Positions 51,611 through 60,733 of a stretch of DNA of 64,000 nt are shown here, one piece after another. The translations under genes and the position numbers were made by a program. The notes beneath the pieces are model-generated. The model was not told the origin of the DNA, did no database searches, and was given only the letters and a program-made list of their open reading frames with translations. The number at the start of each line of letters is the position of its first letter. Position 1 is the first letter of the stretch. This DNA comes from Bacillus luti (GTDB lineage Bacteria > Bacillota > Bacilli > Bacillales > Bacillaceae_G), in contig NZ_MACI01000043.1 of NCBI RefSeq assembly GCF_001884105.1, forward strand, positions 1 to 64,000, given 5' to 3'.

Positions 51611-52645
51611 TTAAGAAAATATAAAACTAATCACTGTTAGGAATAAAGCGAATCCTAAAATCGGTCCACATACTTTCATATGGCGCTTACGTCCCATAAC
51701 GACGATTGCGACATATTCGCGAATCATTGCATTAGGCCAATAATAAAAGGCTGTTTTTGACCCGATTCCTTGGCTATTCAGACCAGCTTGTTTTGCATAT
51801 ATGCCAGCACGGAAAAGATGGAAATTATTCGTTGTAAAAATACTTCTATATTTACCGTCTGGTTTTAAAGAATCCATAATTTCTTTGGAGAACAACATAT
51901 TTTGATATGTGTTTACAGAGCGATTTTCTTGCACTGTATGTTCAATTGGAATCCCCTTTTCAATAGCGTAATTTTGCATTGCTTCCGCTTCTGGAAGACC
52001 TTCATCCGGACCTTGTCCACCAGAGAATATAATTGTTGGTGGTGTATTCACGGCTGCTTGTTTCCAGTAAAAGTCGATTGCTTTATTAATGCGACTTGCA
52101 AGTAAAGGGGGCACTTTGTCATTAATTAAGCCACTGCCAAGAACGATGATGAAATCTTGGTTACGTCTCGGTCTATTGAATTGGTATAAAAAATATGCGC
52201 TTAAGAAGTTAGACAAATGTACAAAGAAATATATAGTTATAAGAGAAATAGCAGCAAAAATAAATTGAAAATGCGCTGAGAATAAACTTGCTGGATTTAT
52301 GATAGGGATTAGCATACAGAATAAAATCCCTAAAGCAGCAATTAAAGTTAAAGAATTTGTGAAGCGTCGTCCTTCGCGTCGCATCAAAATTCTCGCATTA
52401 AGAAATAGTCCAAACATTAAAGCGATTATTGCAAAAGGTATCATTACAACTAGCGCTATCATAGGAATAATAACGATAAAATGTAAAGAGTTACTACCAG
52501 ACTCATAGGAGGCTATTGCGCAAAATAATAAAAATGAACAGAAAAAGGCATTAAATAAAAAGCCGTTTATTATTTTTCGCGGATCTTTTAAATAGGAGAT
52601 AAGAAAAATAATAAACAATATAAGAGGAATAATTCCGAAAGACAT
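51611..52645 (-). CDS. YdcF/ElyC-like DUF218 membrane protein
   Basis: A 344-residue protein with four to five membrane segments in the first 160 residues, then a DUF218 domain (about 165-320). Typical marks are FIIVLGSGL, IFSGGQGPDEGLPEAEAM and FTTNNFHLFRAG, and a final membrane segment follows. DUF218 proteins in other bacteria affect envelope or peptidoglycan-lipid carrier handling. The start at 52645 has GAGGTG ahead. A TTG frame reaches 52663. Confidence 0.85.
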   Translation of the reverse strand: MSFGIIPLILFIIFLISYLKDPRKIINGFLFNAFFCSFLLFCAIASYESGSNSLHFIVIIPMIALVVMIPFAIIALMFGLFLNARILMRREGRRFTNSLTLIAALGILFCMLIPIINPASLFSAHFQFIFAAISLITIYFFVHLSNFLSAYFLYQFNRPRRNQDFIIVLGSGLINDKVPPLLASRINKAIDFYWKQAAVNTPPTIIFSGGQGPDEGLPEAEAMQNYAIEKGIPIEHTVQENRSVNTYQNMLFSKEIMDSLKPDGKYRSIFTTNNFHLFRAGIYAKQAGLNSQGIGSKTAFYYWPNAMIREYVAIVVMGRKRHMKVCGPILGFALFLTVISFIFS

Positions 52646-52663
52646 AAATATAGTACACCTCAA

Positions 52664-53340
52664 TTTGTATAAGAATTTGACATACCTTTTATATTACATG
52701 ATTTTATAATTGAAAATGAAAGAAAAAGGATTTTGAATTTTCTTGATAAAGTATATTCAAGGCGCTATATTAAAAGTAAAATGGTTGAAAAGGCACTCGG
52801 TAGAGTGTCTTTTCTTTTGTATGTAATTATGCATATTATATTTATTTTCAAGTGAATAGGATTAAAATATAGGTGATAGGCAGACTATATAAAGCAGAAT
52901 TTAATACAAACATTTCCCTCTACTTTTTTGTATCTAACAATCGTATAACAATAAAAAATTCTGTTTTATAGTGTCTGTTTATGAAAAGCGTAAAAGGTGT
53001 CTTCGGTGAAGGCACCTTTTTGTTGTTTAATGTAGATGCTTTTCACTGTTGATATAGTGGAAAGTATCTATACTAAACATTAGCAATCTTCCGTATAAAT
53101 ATTATCAATTTACTATATATTCCAGTGGTGGTAACCTACGTATGAAAGGCTATCTTTTTCAAAATATTACCCCTAATAAATTTTTGAAGAAGTCAACTGT
53201 CTCCAAAATTGCCATTCATGCTTAGCAAAAAAGAATCCTGCTGGATTCTTTTTTGTGTTCGACATGATATGACAAATTACATTTTAATAATTTGTTATTA
53301 TGTTAAATGGTTATTAAGAATAGTAAAAGGGGATTTTAGA
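52664..53340 (+). other. Gene-free stretch with three terminators
   Basis: This stretch of 670 bases holds no convincing coding frame but three good hairpins. They are AAAAGGCACTC/GAGTGTCTTTT (52787-52813), AAAAGGTGTCTT/AAGGCACCTTTT (52992-53020) and AAAAAAGAATCC/GGATTCTTTTTT (53227-53254), each followed by T on the plus strand. An imperfect dyad lies at about 53030-53075. Small RNAs ending at these sites, or remains of deleted genes, would explain them. Confidence 0.55.
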
Positions 53341-54114
53341 ATGAATTTAAAGAAAATACTTTTAGCAGGTGCGCTTGTCGCAACAACTGCATTTACATCA
53401 ATTGGGACGGCACAAGCAAGTACTATCTTCAAAGATGTTCCAACAGGGCATTGGTCTTATAAAGCAATTTTAGATTTAACAAGTAAAAATATTGTTAGTG
53501 GGTACGGAAATGGAATTTTTGGATTCGGCGATGACGTGACTCGTGAGCAAGTTGCTAGACTTATGTATCTTCAACTAAAGCCGGGATCGAAAGAGAATTA
53601 CAATAATCCGTATAATGATATTAATGAGCATTCAACAAGTTTTAAAAAGGAAATTTTAGCATTAACAGAAATGGGGATTTTTGCAGGAGATGAAAAAGGG
53701 AACTTTAGACCAAAAGCTTCTTTGACTCGTGAAGAAATGGCTCAAGTGTTAACAAATGCATATAAATTAGTGGCAAAATCAGAGCATACATTTGTAGATG
53801 TAGATAGAAAATCATGGTCGAATAAAGCGATTAGCGCTGTACAGTCTAATAAAATTGCTGCTGGAACAGGCGATAATATGTTTTCACCTAAGATGAATGT
53901 AACTCGTGAACAATATGTACAGTTCTTATATAATGCGACATTACCATATGAGGAAAGACCAGGAGCAAATCAAGAGCCAAAGCGCTTTGCTAATTGTAAA
54001 GAAGCAAACGATGCTGGATTTTATGATATTACAAGAGATAGTCCATACTACGGAAAGCATTTAGATCGTGATGGCGATGGAATTGCTTGTGAGAGAGAGA
54101 AGAGCGGTAAATAA
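53341..54114 (+). CDS. SLH protein with excalibur calcium-binding domain
   Basis: A 257-residue exported protein: a signal peptide at 1-28 (ending AQA), three SLH domains (about 30-205), and a C-terminal excalibur domain with FANCKEANDAGF and DRDGDGIACE. SLH domains hold it to pyruvylated wall polymer. The excalibur motif is a small Ca2+-binding fold often found next to nucleases, but no nuclease domain is present here. AAAGGGGA before the ATG at 53341 sets the start. The frame runs back to 53209 without a ribosome site. Confidence 0.9.
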   Translation: MNLKKILLAGALVATTAFTSIGTAQASTIFKDVPTGHWSYKAILDLTSKNIVSGYGNGIFGFGDDVTREQVARLMYLQLKPGSKENYNNPYNDINEHSTSFKKEILALTEMGIFAGDEKGNFRPKASLTREEMAQVLTNAYKLVAKSEHTFVDVDRKSWSNKAISAVQSNKIAAGTGDNMFSPKMNVTREQYVQFLYNATLPYEERPGANQEPKRFANCKEANDAGFYDITRDSPYYGKHLDRDGDGIACEREKSGK

Positions 54115-54115
54115 G

Positions 54116-54146
54116 AAAAAGCACTCAATCTGAGTGCTTTTTCTTA
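54116..54146 (+). terminator. Terminator of the SLH-excalibur gene
   Basis: AAAAAGCACTCA/TGAGTGCTTTTT with a three-base loop follows the stop. Confidence 0.88.
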
Positions 54147-54214
54147 TTGAAACATGCTATTTTTGTAGGCGATTTTCATAAAATAAAAGTAACGAAATGA
54201 AAGTAGGTGACAAA

Positions 54215-54430
54215 ATGCCGGCAGTTGTGGAAGGTGTTATTATTGAAAACTGCAATGGGACGATTAATTTGGGTGATAAATATAACGTGCAGCCTATTGA
54301 AAAGACGAAAGCTTATAATGGATCGGGGTCATCGAATACAGGACTAAAAGTTCAAACATTTAGTGGTGTTAGTACAGCGGATGTAGGGGATAATGATGTG
54401 AATGACCAAGGGATACAATTTACTTTATAG
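54215..54430 (+). CDS. GerPA/GerPF-type spore germination protein
   Basis: A 71-residue protein of the GerPA/GerPF family (MPAVVEGVIIENCNGTINLGD, YNGSGSSNTG). GerP proteins affect permeability of the spore coat to germinants. This one stands alone outside the usual gerPABCDEF operon. The start at 54215 has AGGTGA ahead; a longer frame begins at 54197. CATAAAATA at about 54178 resembles a late sporulation -10, but the matching -35 is not clear. Confidence 0.82.
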   Translation: MPAVVEGVIIENCNGTINLGDKYNVQPIEKTKAYNGSGSSNTGLKVQTFSGVSTADVGDNDVNDQGIQFTL

Positions 54431-54560
54431 TGTAATATGCAAAATTTCATAAAATGATGAATTTTCCCTGTGCTACAATGTAGCTGTGAGCTGTTAGTGA
54501 TTCTTCTATATCATAGTTGTTAGATTAGAAATATAACATCTTATCGAAAATCATACGTAT

Positions 54561-54592
54561 AAAAAAGACACTTCAAACGAAGTGTCTTTTTT
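54561..54592. terminator. Bidirectional terminator
   Basis: AAAAAAGACACTTC/GAAGTGTCTTTTTT with a four-base loop lies next to the cydB stop on the minus strand. Confidence 0.88.
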
Positions 54593-54596
54593 TATC

Positions 54597-55625
54597 TTAG
54601 TGATATCCTTTAGCAGAGTCTTTATGAATTTTATTTTTAAAGATACTGTAGCTCCAAAGTTGATATCCAATAACGATTGGTACCATGACCATTGCAACGA
54701 AGAACATAATTTTTAAATTCAATTGACTACCAGCTGCGTTGTATAACGTTGTACTATACGCATCGTTAATACGAGATGGTAACATTCTTGGGAACATACC
54801 TGCAAAGCCAGTTGTCATAAACATTGCAATCGTTAAGCAAACGAATGTGAATGCAAGACCGATTTTATGTTTGTACACCATAATAAGTGCGAGTACACTC
54901 ATTAACATGGCAAGTACCGGAAGAATGAATAGTACAGGATATTCCGTAAAGTTTTGGAATAGGTTTGTACGATTGGCAGTTGCTACGTAGAAAATAGCTA
55001 AAATGATAGCAGCTGCCATTGAAAATGGTCGTGCGATTTTATAAGCGCGATCAGATACTTCACCAGTCGTCTTAATCATAACCCAAAGGGCACCAGATAC
55101 GACGAATATAGCAGTGAAGAAAAGGCCACCTAAAATACCATAATGGTTTAATAAACTAAGTAAATTTCCTTCATAACCGTTTTTCCCGATTTGTAGTCCG
55201 TAATATAGATTAGCGAATGTAACACCGAATAAGAATGCGATTAGGAAACTACCGATTGTAAATGCCCATTTACAAGTTTTTTGCCAAATTGGTGAATCGT
55301 CTTTATGCATGAATTCAAGTCCAGCGGCTCGAGCAAATAGTGCAAGTAATACTAAAAATAACGGTGTATATAGATAACTAAACATATTGGCATATGTGAT
55401 TGGGAAGGCAGCAAATGTTGCGCCACCAGCTGTAATTAACCATACTTCATTACCGCCCCAGAACGGGCCAATTGCTTCTTGTAATTGATTTCGTTCTTGT
55501 CGGTCTTTCGCAACGAATGGGAAAATCATCCCGTTACCGAGTGCGTATCCATCAAGAATGAAGTAAACTGTCCAAATTACGCCCCATAAACCGAACCAGA
55601 TGACTGCAAGCATATCATGAGACAT
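54597..55625 (-). CDS. cydB: Cytochrome bd oxidase subunit II
   Basis: A 342-residue protein with eight to nine membrane segments. The N-terminal region YFILDGYALGNGM and GPFWGGNEVWLITAGGATFAAFP is diagnostic for CydB. It pairs with CydA in the bd-type quinol oxidase that reduces oxygen at the membrane. It overlaps cydA by 11 bases. The second ATG (M5) could also be used. Confidence 0.93.
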   Translation of the reverse strand: MSHDMLAVIWFGLWGVIWTVYFILDGYALGNGMIFPFVAKDRQERNQLQEAIGPFWGGNEVWLITAGGATFAAFPITYANMFSYLYTPLFLVLLALFARAAGLEFMHKDDSPIWQKTCKWAFTIGSFLIAFLFGVTFANLYYGLQIGKNGYEGNLLSLLNHYGILGGLFFTAIFVVSGALWVMIKTTGEVSDRAYKIARPFSMAAAIILAIFYVATANRTNLFQNFTEYPVLFILPVLAMLMSVLALIMVYKHKIGLAFTFVCLTIAMFMTTGFAGMFPRMLPSRINDAYSTTLYNAAGSQLNLKIMFFVAMVMVPIVIGYQLWSYSIFKNKIHKDSAKGYH

Positions 55626-56964
55626 GAGCTGTACCTCCTTCAGTAGCAGGTTCTTCTAATGCAGCAGGTCCTTTTTTCGCGAACTTTAGCATTAAGTATA
55701 CGTCTGCGATTAAAAGTAAAGTGTAGAACAAGATTAAACTAATTAAAGAGAACCAAATTTGTGGAACGGATATAGGTGACACAGATTCTGCTGTACGCAT
55801 GAGTTTATATACTGTCCATGGTTGGCGACCTACTTCAGCGACAACCCAACCAGCATTAATCGCAATGTATGGAAGTAAGACGGACCACATTGTAATTTTT
55901 AAATAACGTTTTGAGTTTTCTAGTTTTCCTTTTCGGTTTAAATAGAAGCCGTACCAAGTTAATGCCATAAAGAACATACCAAGTGCAACCATTAAGCGGA
56001 AGCTATAATACACGAGGTTAACATTTGGGCGTTCATCTTTCGGAATATCTTTTAAACCAACAATTTCGCCATCAAATGAGTTTGTATAGAAGAAGCTTCC
56101 TAGTTTCGGAATCGTAAGGAATTCAAAGTTCTTTTCGTTTTTCACATCAGGAATTTGCACAATTGAGAAGCCTTGTCCTTTACCAGTTTCCCAAACTGCT
56201 TCCATTGCAGCTCCTTTAGCTGGTTGATATTTAGCTGCGGATACACCGGATTGATGTCCCATAAATGGTGTAACAGTTGCAGCGAATAATCCTAACATTA
56301 AACCAAACTTAAATGATTTTTTGAAGAATTCAACTTCATTTTTACGTAGTAAGTGATAGGCACTAATTGCCATAACGAAGAAAGCACCAACGATATAACA
56401 ACCAATTACAGTATGGAAGAACATATTCCAAGCATATGGATTTGTAACAAGTGCCCAGAAGTCGTTTAATTCAGCGCGGCCATTACGTACTACGTAGCCA
56501 ACAGGATTTTGCATGAAACCGTTCGCTGTAATAATCCAAAGGGCAGAAATATTTGTTCCAAGTGCAACCATCCACATACAGAAGGCGCGGAACTTTGGTG
56601 AAATTTTGTCTTTACCGAATAACCATATCCCCATGAAGGTAGATTCTAAGAAGAAGGCAACAAGTGCTTCGATTGCGAGAGGTGATCCGAAAATATCTCC
56701 CATATATTTGGAGTACTCAGACCAGTTTGTTCCAAATTGGAATTCCATCGTAATCCCGGTTATAATCCCCATTACGAAGTTAATTGTAAATAATTTACCC
56801 CAGAAATTTGCCATTTTGCGGTATGTTGGATTCAATGTGCGGGCGTATTGAGTTTCCATACATGCTACTAAAATAACAAGTCCGATTGTCAAAGGTACAA
56901 ATAAAAAGTGATAAAAAATAGTAATTGCAAATTGAAAACGACTCAGTAACAGAACGTCGGACAT
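55615..56964 (-). CDS. cydA: Cytochrome bd oxidase subunit I
   Basis: A 449-residue CydA with haem-ligand histidines in the first segment (ITIFYHFLFVP) and in the fifth (FFHTVIG), and with GRQPW near 388. The Q-loop is of the short type usual in Firmicutes. The enzyme has high oxygen affinity and is used when oxygen is low. GGAGTG before the ATG gives the start. An FNR-like site lies 66-81 bases upstream. Confidence 0.94.
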   Translation of the reverse strand: MSDVLLLSRFQFAITIFYHFLFVPLTIGLVILVACMETQYARTLNPTYRKMANFWGKLFTINFVMGIITGITMEFQFGTNWSEYSKYMGDIFGSPLAIEALVAFFLESTFMGIWLFGKDKISPKFRAFCMWMVALGTNISALWIITANGFMQNPVGYVVRNGRAELNDFWALVTNPYAWNMFFHTVIGCYIVGAFFVMAISAYHLLRKNEVEFFKKSFKFGLMLGLFAATVTPFMGHQSGVSAAKYQPAKGAAMEAVWETGKGQGFSIVQIPDVKNEKNFEFLTIPKLGSFFYTNSFDGEIVGLKDIPKDERPNVNLVYYSFRLMVALGMFFMALTWYGFYLNRKGKLENSKRYLKITMWSVLLPYIAINAGWVVAEVGRQPWTVYKLMRTAESVSPISVPQIWFSLISLILFYTLLLIADVYLMLKFAKKGPAALEEPATEGGTAHVS

Positions 56965-57029
56965 AATAAATATTCACTCCTTTTTTACATTATCTACAAT
57001 TAGTTTATAGTGAAAATAGGAGTATAGTA

Positions 57030-57045
57030 TGTGATACATGTTACA
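57030..57045 (-). promoter_or_regulatory. FNR-like site before cydAB
   Basis: TGTGA-TACATG-TTACA matches the CRP/FNR form TGTGA-N6-TCACA with one mismatch. On the minus strand TATAAA at about 57009-57004 can be the -10, which places the site centre near -41, typical of class II activation. Low-oxygen induction of cydAB is inferred. Confidence 0.6.
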
Positions 57046-57188
57046 AAGCTGTGTGTATATTTTGAAAGAATTATGTCGGTTATCTGAAAATATATTGCTT
57101 TTATAATAATACAATATGCTTTTTGTGTTTTTCATATTTTGGTACACTATATAAGTAATGTAAATGAGAGAAAAGAGGGTCCTTTACT

Positions 57189-57752
57189 ATGAAGTCATTA
57201 GAAGAGATTTTACAATACAATGAAAAATTCGTTGAAGAAAAAAAATACGAAGAGTACGAAACGGGAAAATTCCCAAATAAAAAAATGGTAATAATCTCTT
57301 GTATGGATACTCGCCTTGTTGAATTATTACCGAAAGCGATGAATATGCGTAACGGTGATGTGAAAATTATTAAAGTAGCAGGCGCTGTTATTTCACATCC
57401 ATTTGGAAGTATTATGCGTAGTATTTTAGTTGCTGTATATGAGCTGGGTGCTGATGAAGTTTGTGTAGTTGGTCACCACGATTGTGGTATGGCAAAAATT
57501 CAAGCAAGCAGTACGATTGAGAAGATGAAAGAGCGCGGTATAACAAATGAGAAATTAGATACACTTCGTTATTCTGGAATCGATTTAGAAAGATTCCTAC
57601 AAGGATTCTCTAGTGTAGAAGAAAGTGTAGAACATAGCGTATCAATACTTCGCAACCATCCATTACTTCCAGAAGAAGTACCTGTTCACGGTCTTGTTAT
57701 CGATCCTGACACAGGAAAATTAGATTTAGTTGTGAATGGTTACGACAATTAA
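57189..57752 (+). CDS. Beta-class carbonic anhydrase, YtiB-like
   Basis: A 187-residue protein with zinc ligands C38, H96 and C99 and the catalytic D40-R42 pair (SCMDTR, GHHDCG). It interconverts CO2 and bicarbonate in the cytosol. It matches YtiB of B. subtilis in size and in position near yidD, luxS and ytkD. AGAGGGT precedes the ATG. Confidence 0.9.
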   Translation: MKSLEEILQYNEKFVEEKKYEEYETGKFPNKKMVIISCMDTRLVELLPKAMNMRNGDVKIIKVAGAVISHPFGSIMRSILVAVYELGADEVCVVGHHDCGMAKIQASSTIEKMKERGITNEKLDTLRYSGIDLERFLQGFSSVEESVEHSVSILRNHPLLPEEVPVHGLVIDPDTGKLDLVVNGYDN

Positions 57753-57985
57753 GAATTCACTTTGTCATCCTTTTTATCTGGGACAGGATCAAATCCTCCT
57801 GGATGGAAAGGGTGACATTTTAATATACGCTTGCAAGTAAGCCAAAATCCTTTGAGGGCACCGTGTTTTTGAAACGCCTCTAACCCGTAATGAGAACAAG
57901 TTGGATAAAAGCGGCACGTTGGTGGTGTCATCGGAGAAATGAACTTTTGATAAAAGCGTATAATCCCAATAAAAATCTGTTTCAT
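57749..57985 (-). CDS. yidD: YidD membrane insertion factor
   Basis: A 78-residue protein with [24 protein letters not shown] and [11 protein letters not shown], diagnostic for YidD. It aids YidC-dependent insertion of membrane proteins. Its stop overlaps the carbonic anhydrase stop by four bases on the opposite strand. Confidence 0.93.
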   Translation of the reverse strand: MKQIFIGIIRFYQKFISPMTPPTCRFYPTCSHYGLEAFQKHGALKGFWLTCKRILKCHPFHPGGFDPVPDKKDDKVNS

Positions 57986-58113
57986 AACGGTCTCCTTTTC
58001 AGCATAGTCTTAAAGTATTATAGCACGACTGTACATAATACTTTACTAATGTGCATTTCCGTTATATCATATTGGATATAACGGAATTAAATTAAAAGCG
58101 GGAGAGATGTTGT

Positions 58114-58587
58114 ATGCCATCAGTAGAAAGCTTTGAATTAGATCATACGATTGTAAAGGCACCTTATGTAAGACATTGCGGAGTTCACAATGTAGGTAGT
58201 GACGGTATTGTAAATAAATTCGATATTCGTTTTTGCCAACCGAATAAACAAGCAATGAAGCCAGATGTTATTCATACGTTAGAACATTTATTAGCATTTA
58301 ATTTACGTAAATATATTGATCGTTATCCGCATTTTGATATTATCGATATTTCACCGATGGGCTGCCAAACAGGATACTATCTTGTAGTAAGCGGAACACC
58401 GACAGTTCGAGAAATCATTGATTTATTAGAACTAACATTAAAAGATGCGGTTCAAATTACAGAAATTCCAGCTGCAAATGAAACACAATGTGGCCAAGCG
58501 AAGCTTCATGACTTAGAAGGAGCAAAACGCTTAATGAACTTCTGGTTAAGCCAAGATAAAGATGAACTTGAGAAAGTGTTTGGATAA
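58114..58587 (+). CDS. luxS: S-ribosylhomocysteine lyase LuxS
   Basis: A 157-residue metalloenzyme with Fe/Zn ligands H54 and H58 (HTLEH) and a distal Cys (ETQCGQ), and catalytic C84 (MGCQTG). It splits S-ribosylhomocysteine into homocysteine and DPD, the AI-2 precursor, in the activated methyl cycle. GGGAGAG precedes the ATG, and a terminator follows. It is a single-gene unit. Confidence 0.96.
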
Positions 58588-58592
58588 AAAGG

Positions 58593-58626
58593 AAAAACTG
58601 CCTGTAAAAGGGCAGTTTTTTTTTGT
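58593..58626 (+). terminator. Terminator of luxS
   Basis: AAAAACTGCC/GGCAGTTTTT with an eight-base loop is followed by T-run. Confidence 0.88.
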
Positions 58627-58647
58627 AGCATGATGATAAATAAAATT

Positions 58648-58719
58648 ATATCGACGATTTTTCAAATATATCGAATACAACTTGAAATATATCAACGATT
58701 TTTTAAATATATCGACGTT
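58648..58719. repeat. AT-rich 27-bp direct repeats
   Basis: Two 27-base copies beginning ATATCGACGATTTTT or ATATCAACGATTTTT and ending ATATATCGA (58648-58674 and 58689-58715) differ at two positions and are 41 bases apart. A third partial copy of ATATCGACG follows at 58709. Function is unknown; no gene is seen here. Confidence 0.6.
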
Positions 58720-58815
58720 TCGACAAGGGCTATCGACTTGCCGACAAAAGTTGGCAAAAAATGATCCTCTATTTTACTACGTGCTTGTAAATGCTAAATT
58801 GCTCAAGATTTCATT

Positions 58816-59040
58816 CTATATGAGAACGAAGAGCGTAAGAATAGAGATGAAAAAAAACGGAATGCTCATTGATTTTCGTCCGGATTTCAGTTCGTTAATC
58901 CCTAGAAGAATAAAGGAACAGCTGAGAGCAAATTGTATGTATGGGGTAAATATGAAATTATCAGTAATAAGGGAATAAGTGCAAAGCGATATGGTGAGAA
59001 GAGTAAGAAGTCCTAAAACAATCCGTAATCCAGTTTGCAT
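58816..59040 (-). CDS. DUF3953-like small membrane protein, copy A
   Basis: A 74-residue protein with two to three hydrophobic segments and the family centre YIQFALSCSFILLGINELKSGRKS. AAAGGGGGA before the ATG supports a real gene. It is similar in plan to its neighbour at 59067, so the two come from duplication. Function is unknown. Confidence 0.68.
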   Translation of the reverse strand: MQTGLRIVLGLLTLLTISLCTYSLITDNFIFTPYIQFALSCSFILLGINELKSGRKSMSIPFFFISILTLFVLI

Positions 59041-59066
59041 GAAAATCCCCCTTTTAAATAGACTAT

Positions 59067-59297
59067 TTATCGGAATAGTTCTGAGAAGCTAAGAAATAAA
59101 GCACCAGCACCAGCTATGAAAGCAAATATACCACTAGATTTTCTGTCTTGTTTTATTTCTCCTAGTCCTATAGTGAAAGCCATTAATCCTAAGAAAATAA
59201 ACATATAAGGCATCATTTCTCCATTACCAGTAAAATATCCATAGATTACTATACATAATGCAATGAGTGCAAAAGTAATCTGTAATCCTTTTAGCAT
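59067..59297 (-). CDS. DUF3953-like small membrane protein, copy B
   Basis: A 76-residue protein with three hydrophobic segments, with YMFIFLGLMAFTIGLGEIKQDRKS aligned to the centre of copy A. AGGGGGGA precedes the ATG. It is 26 bases upstream of copy A on the same strand, probably one transcript. Confidence 0.7.
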   Translation of the reverse strand: MLKGLQITFALIALCIVIYGYFTGNGEMMPYMFIFLGLMAFTIGLGEIKQDRKSSGIFAFIAGAGALFLSFSELFR

Positions 59298-59341
59298 ATA
59301 TATCCCCCCTGTTATTTTATATAGCTAATGATGAGGAAAAT

Positions 59342-59530
59342 CTAAATAAATCCGATTCTTGAATCCTTTTTCTTTATTTGTTCAAGGGCAATGAGGAATA
59401 GTAAAGCACCTAATAGAAATTGTGAAAGTGGTAGGGAATTATGCTGACCTGCCAGTAAACGAATACTGGATATGATGTGGGCTAAAATAAGTAGTATAGG
59501 AAGCGTATTATGAATTCTTCTTGCTGTTTT
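59342..59530 (-). pseudogene. Degenerate DUF3953-like copy
   Basis: The frame encodes FLLGALLFLIALEQIKKKDS, which follows the centre of copies A and B, but no start codon with a ribosome site is available. The only ATG of the frame (59578) lies inside ytzI. The N-terminal part appears lost or fused to the end of ytzI, so this is probably a decayed third copy. Translation by coupling to ytzI cannot be excluded. Confidence 0.45.
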
Positions 59531-59657
59531 TTGTATACGGGTTATCTTCTGGCTTATCAATAGAATGTTTATAAGCATACCCTTTATTAATCGTCATGAC
59601 GGAGAGTACTAGTATGACTAGGACGATTATAATACCGATAATTAATATTTTGAACAT
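59508..59657 (-). CDS. ytzI: YtzI-like membrane peptide
   Basis: A 49-residue protein with one membrane helix (about 3-22) and the YtzI mark NKGYAYKHSIDKPEDNPY. AAGGAGGGA precedes the ATG at 59657. In B. subtilis ytzI also lies near luxS and ytkD, so order is conserved. Function is unknown. Confidence 0.78.
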   Translation of the reverse strand: MFKILIIGIIIVLVILVLSVMTINKGYAYKHSIDKPEDNPYTKNSKKNS

Positions 59658-59740
59658 GGAATCCCTCCTTTTCTTTATTTTACATAATTTTGTAATTGAT
59701 GAAAACAATAGAAATAAAAAGGATGAAAGAAGGGTGTTAC

Positions 59741-60058
59741 ATGGAGCAGAAAAAAACATATTATATATCAATAGCAAATGGTCAAATTTCACAAGTGAAG
59801 ACAGCGGATACGTATAATTTTGAGATTTCCGCGAGTGATGAGGAGATTACGGAGTTGAGAGAGTACTTCGATCAAGCATATGTAGAGGATTTAGGTTCAT
59901 TTGTACGCTCCCACGTTCCATTTGTTGAGTATCATCACGATTCAAATAATGACCGATATGATGAACAACTACAAAAAGCATATAAAATGATTTACGATTT
60001 AGGAAATCATGAGACGAAAGAATTAGTCGCGCAAATGGGAATAATCAATGGATTATAA
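59741..60058 (+). CDS. Conserved protein of unknown function
   Basis: A 105-residue soluble protein. The first 35 residues are beta-rich (YYISIANGQISQVK) and the rest is helical, with HVPFVEYHHDSNND in the middle. No family is recognised. GAAGGGTG before the ATG at 59741 is preferred to the upstream frame at 59696. It precedes ytkD by 84 bases. Confidence 0.72.
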   Translation: MEQKKTYYISIANGQISQVKTADTYNFEISASDEEITELREYFDQAYVEDLGSFVRSHVPFVEYHHDSNNDRYDEQLQKAYKMIYDLGNHETKELVAQMGIINGL

Positions 60059-60142
60059 TTGGATAATATTATGCAGAAAAGCGAGAATATGCTACAATTT
60101 GTGGTAGGAAAAACTTGTAACCATCAATAGGGGAGTAATGGC

Positions 60143-60622
60143 ATGTACAAATTTAAAGATTATTACCACAACACTGTACAATTATCGTTCGAACGTTATC
60201 CATTTTCTCCTGAGCCAAAGCATGTTTGGGTTGTATGCCGGTACGGGGATCAATGGTTATTAACGCATCATTTACGTCGCGGTCTTGAATTTCCAGGTGG
60301 TAAGGTGGAACTCGGGGAAACACCGGAAGAAGCGGCGGTTCGAGAAGTTCATGAAGAAACCGGCGGCATAGTTTCTGATTTAACTTACTTAGGACAATAT
60401 AAAGTATCTGGAAAAGACAAAATAATCATTAAAAACATTTATTTTGCAACAATTAGTGCGGTAGAAGCACATACGCATTACGAAGAAACGAAGGGATCTG
60501 TTTTATTAACAGACATTCCTGATAACATTAAAACGGATAGAAAATTTAGCTTTATAATGCGCGACGATGTATTAGCGCGTACGATGAAACATATAGAAGA
60601 AATCGGCTGTTTTACGAAGTAA
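60143..60622 (+). CDS. ytkD: YtkD-like Nudix nucleoside triphosphatase
   Basis: A 159-residue Nudix hydrolase with the full box GGKVELGETPEEAAVREVHEETGG near 53-76. YtkD hydrolyses (d)GTP and oxidised 8-oxo forms in B. subtilis and protects DNA from oxidative mutations. Position near luxS and ytzI agrees with B. subtilis. GGGGAG precedes the ATG. The terminator stem overlaps the 3' end. Confidence 0.9.
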   Translation: MYKFKDYYHNTVQLSFERYPFSPEPKHVWVVCRYGDQWLLTHHLRRGLEFPGGKVELGETPEEAAVREVHEETGGIVSDLTYLGQYKVSGKDKIIIKNIYFATISAVEAHTHYEETKGSVLLTDIPDNIKTDRKFSFIMRDDVLARTMKHIEEIGCFTK

Positions 60623-60642
60623 AGTAGCCGGTTTCTTTTTTT
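60600..60642 (+). terminator. Terminator overlapping ytkD end
   Basis: AAATCGGCT/AGCCGGTTT (60600-60608 and 60626-60634) is followed by T-run. The stop codon lies in the loop. Confidence 0.7.
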
Positions 60643-60733
60643 GTGTTTAAGAATAAATGTAAATATATCTTTATATTGTTTTAGATGTATTATACAATTT
60701 TGTAAAGGAATACTTACGTTTTAGGAGGGGAAG

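Noticed and set aside
52814-52990. 21-codon minus-strand frame beginning MFVLNSALYS
   Set aside because: The ribosome site is only two bases from the ATG and the frame has no other support.
58682-58978. 98-residue plus-strand frame
   Set aside because: It starts with TTG without a ribosome site, runs through the AT-rich repeats and overlaps the minus-strand DUF3953-like gene that has a strong ribosome site.
60680-60720. ATACAATTTTGTAA before the DUF3267 gene as another BceR-type box
   Set aside because: The left half-site lacks the first T and no third half-site or TCGATAGT follows.
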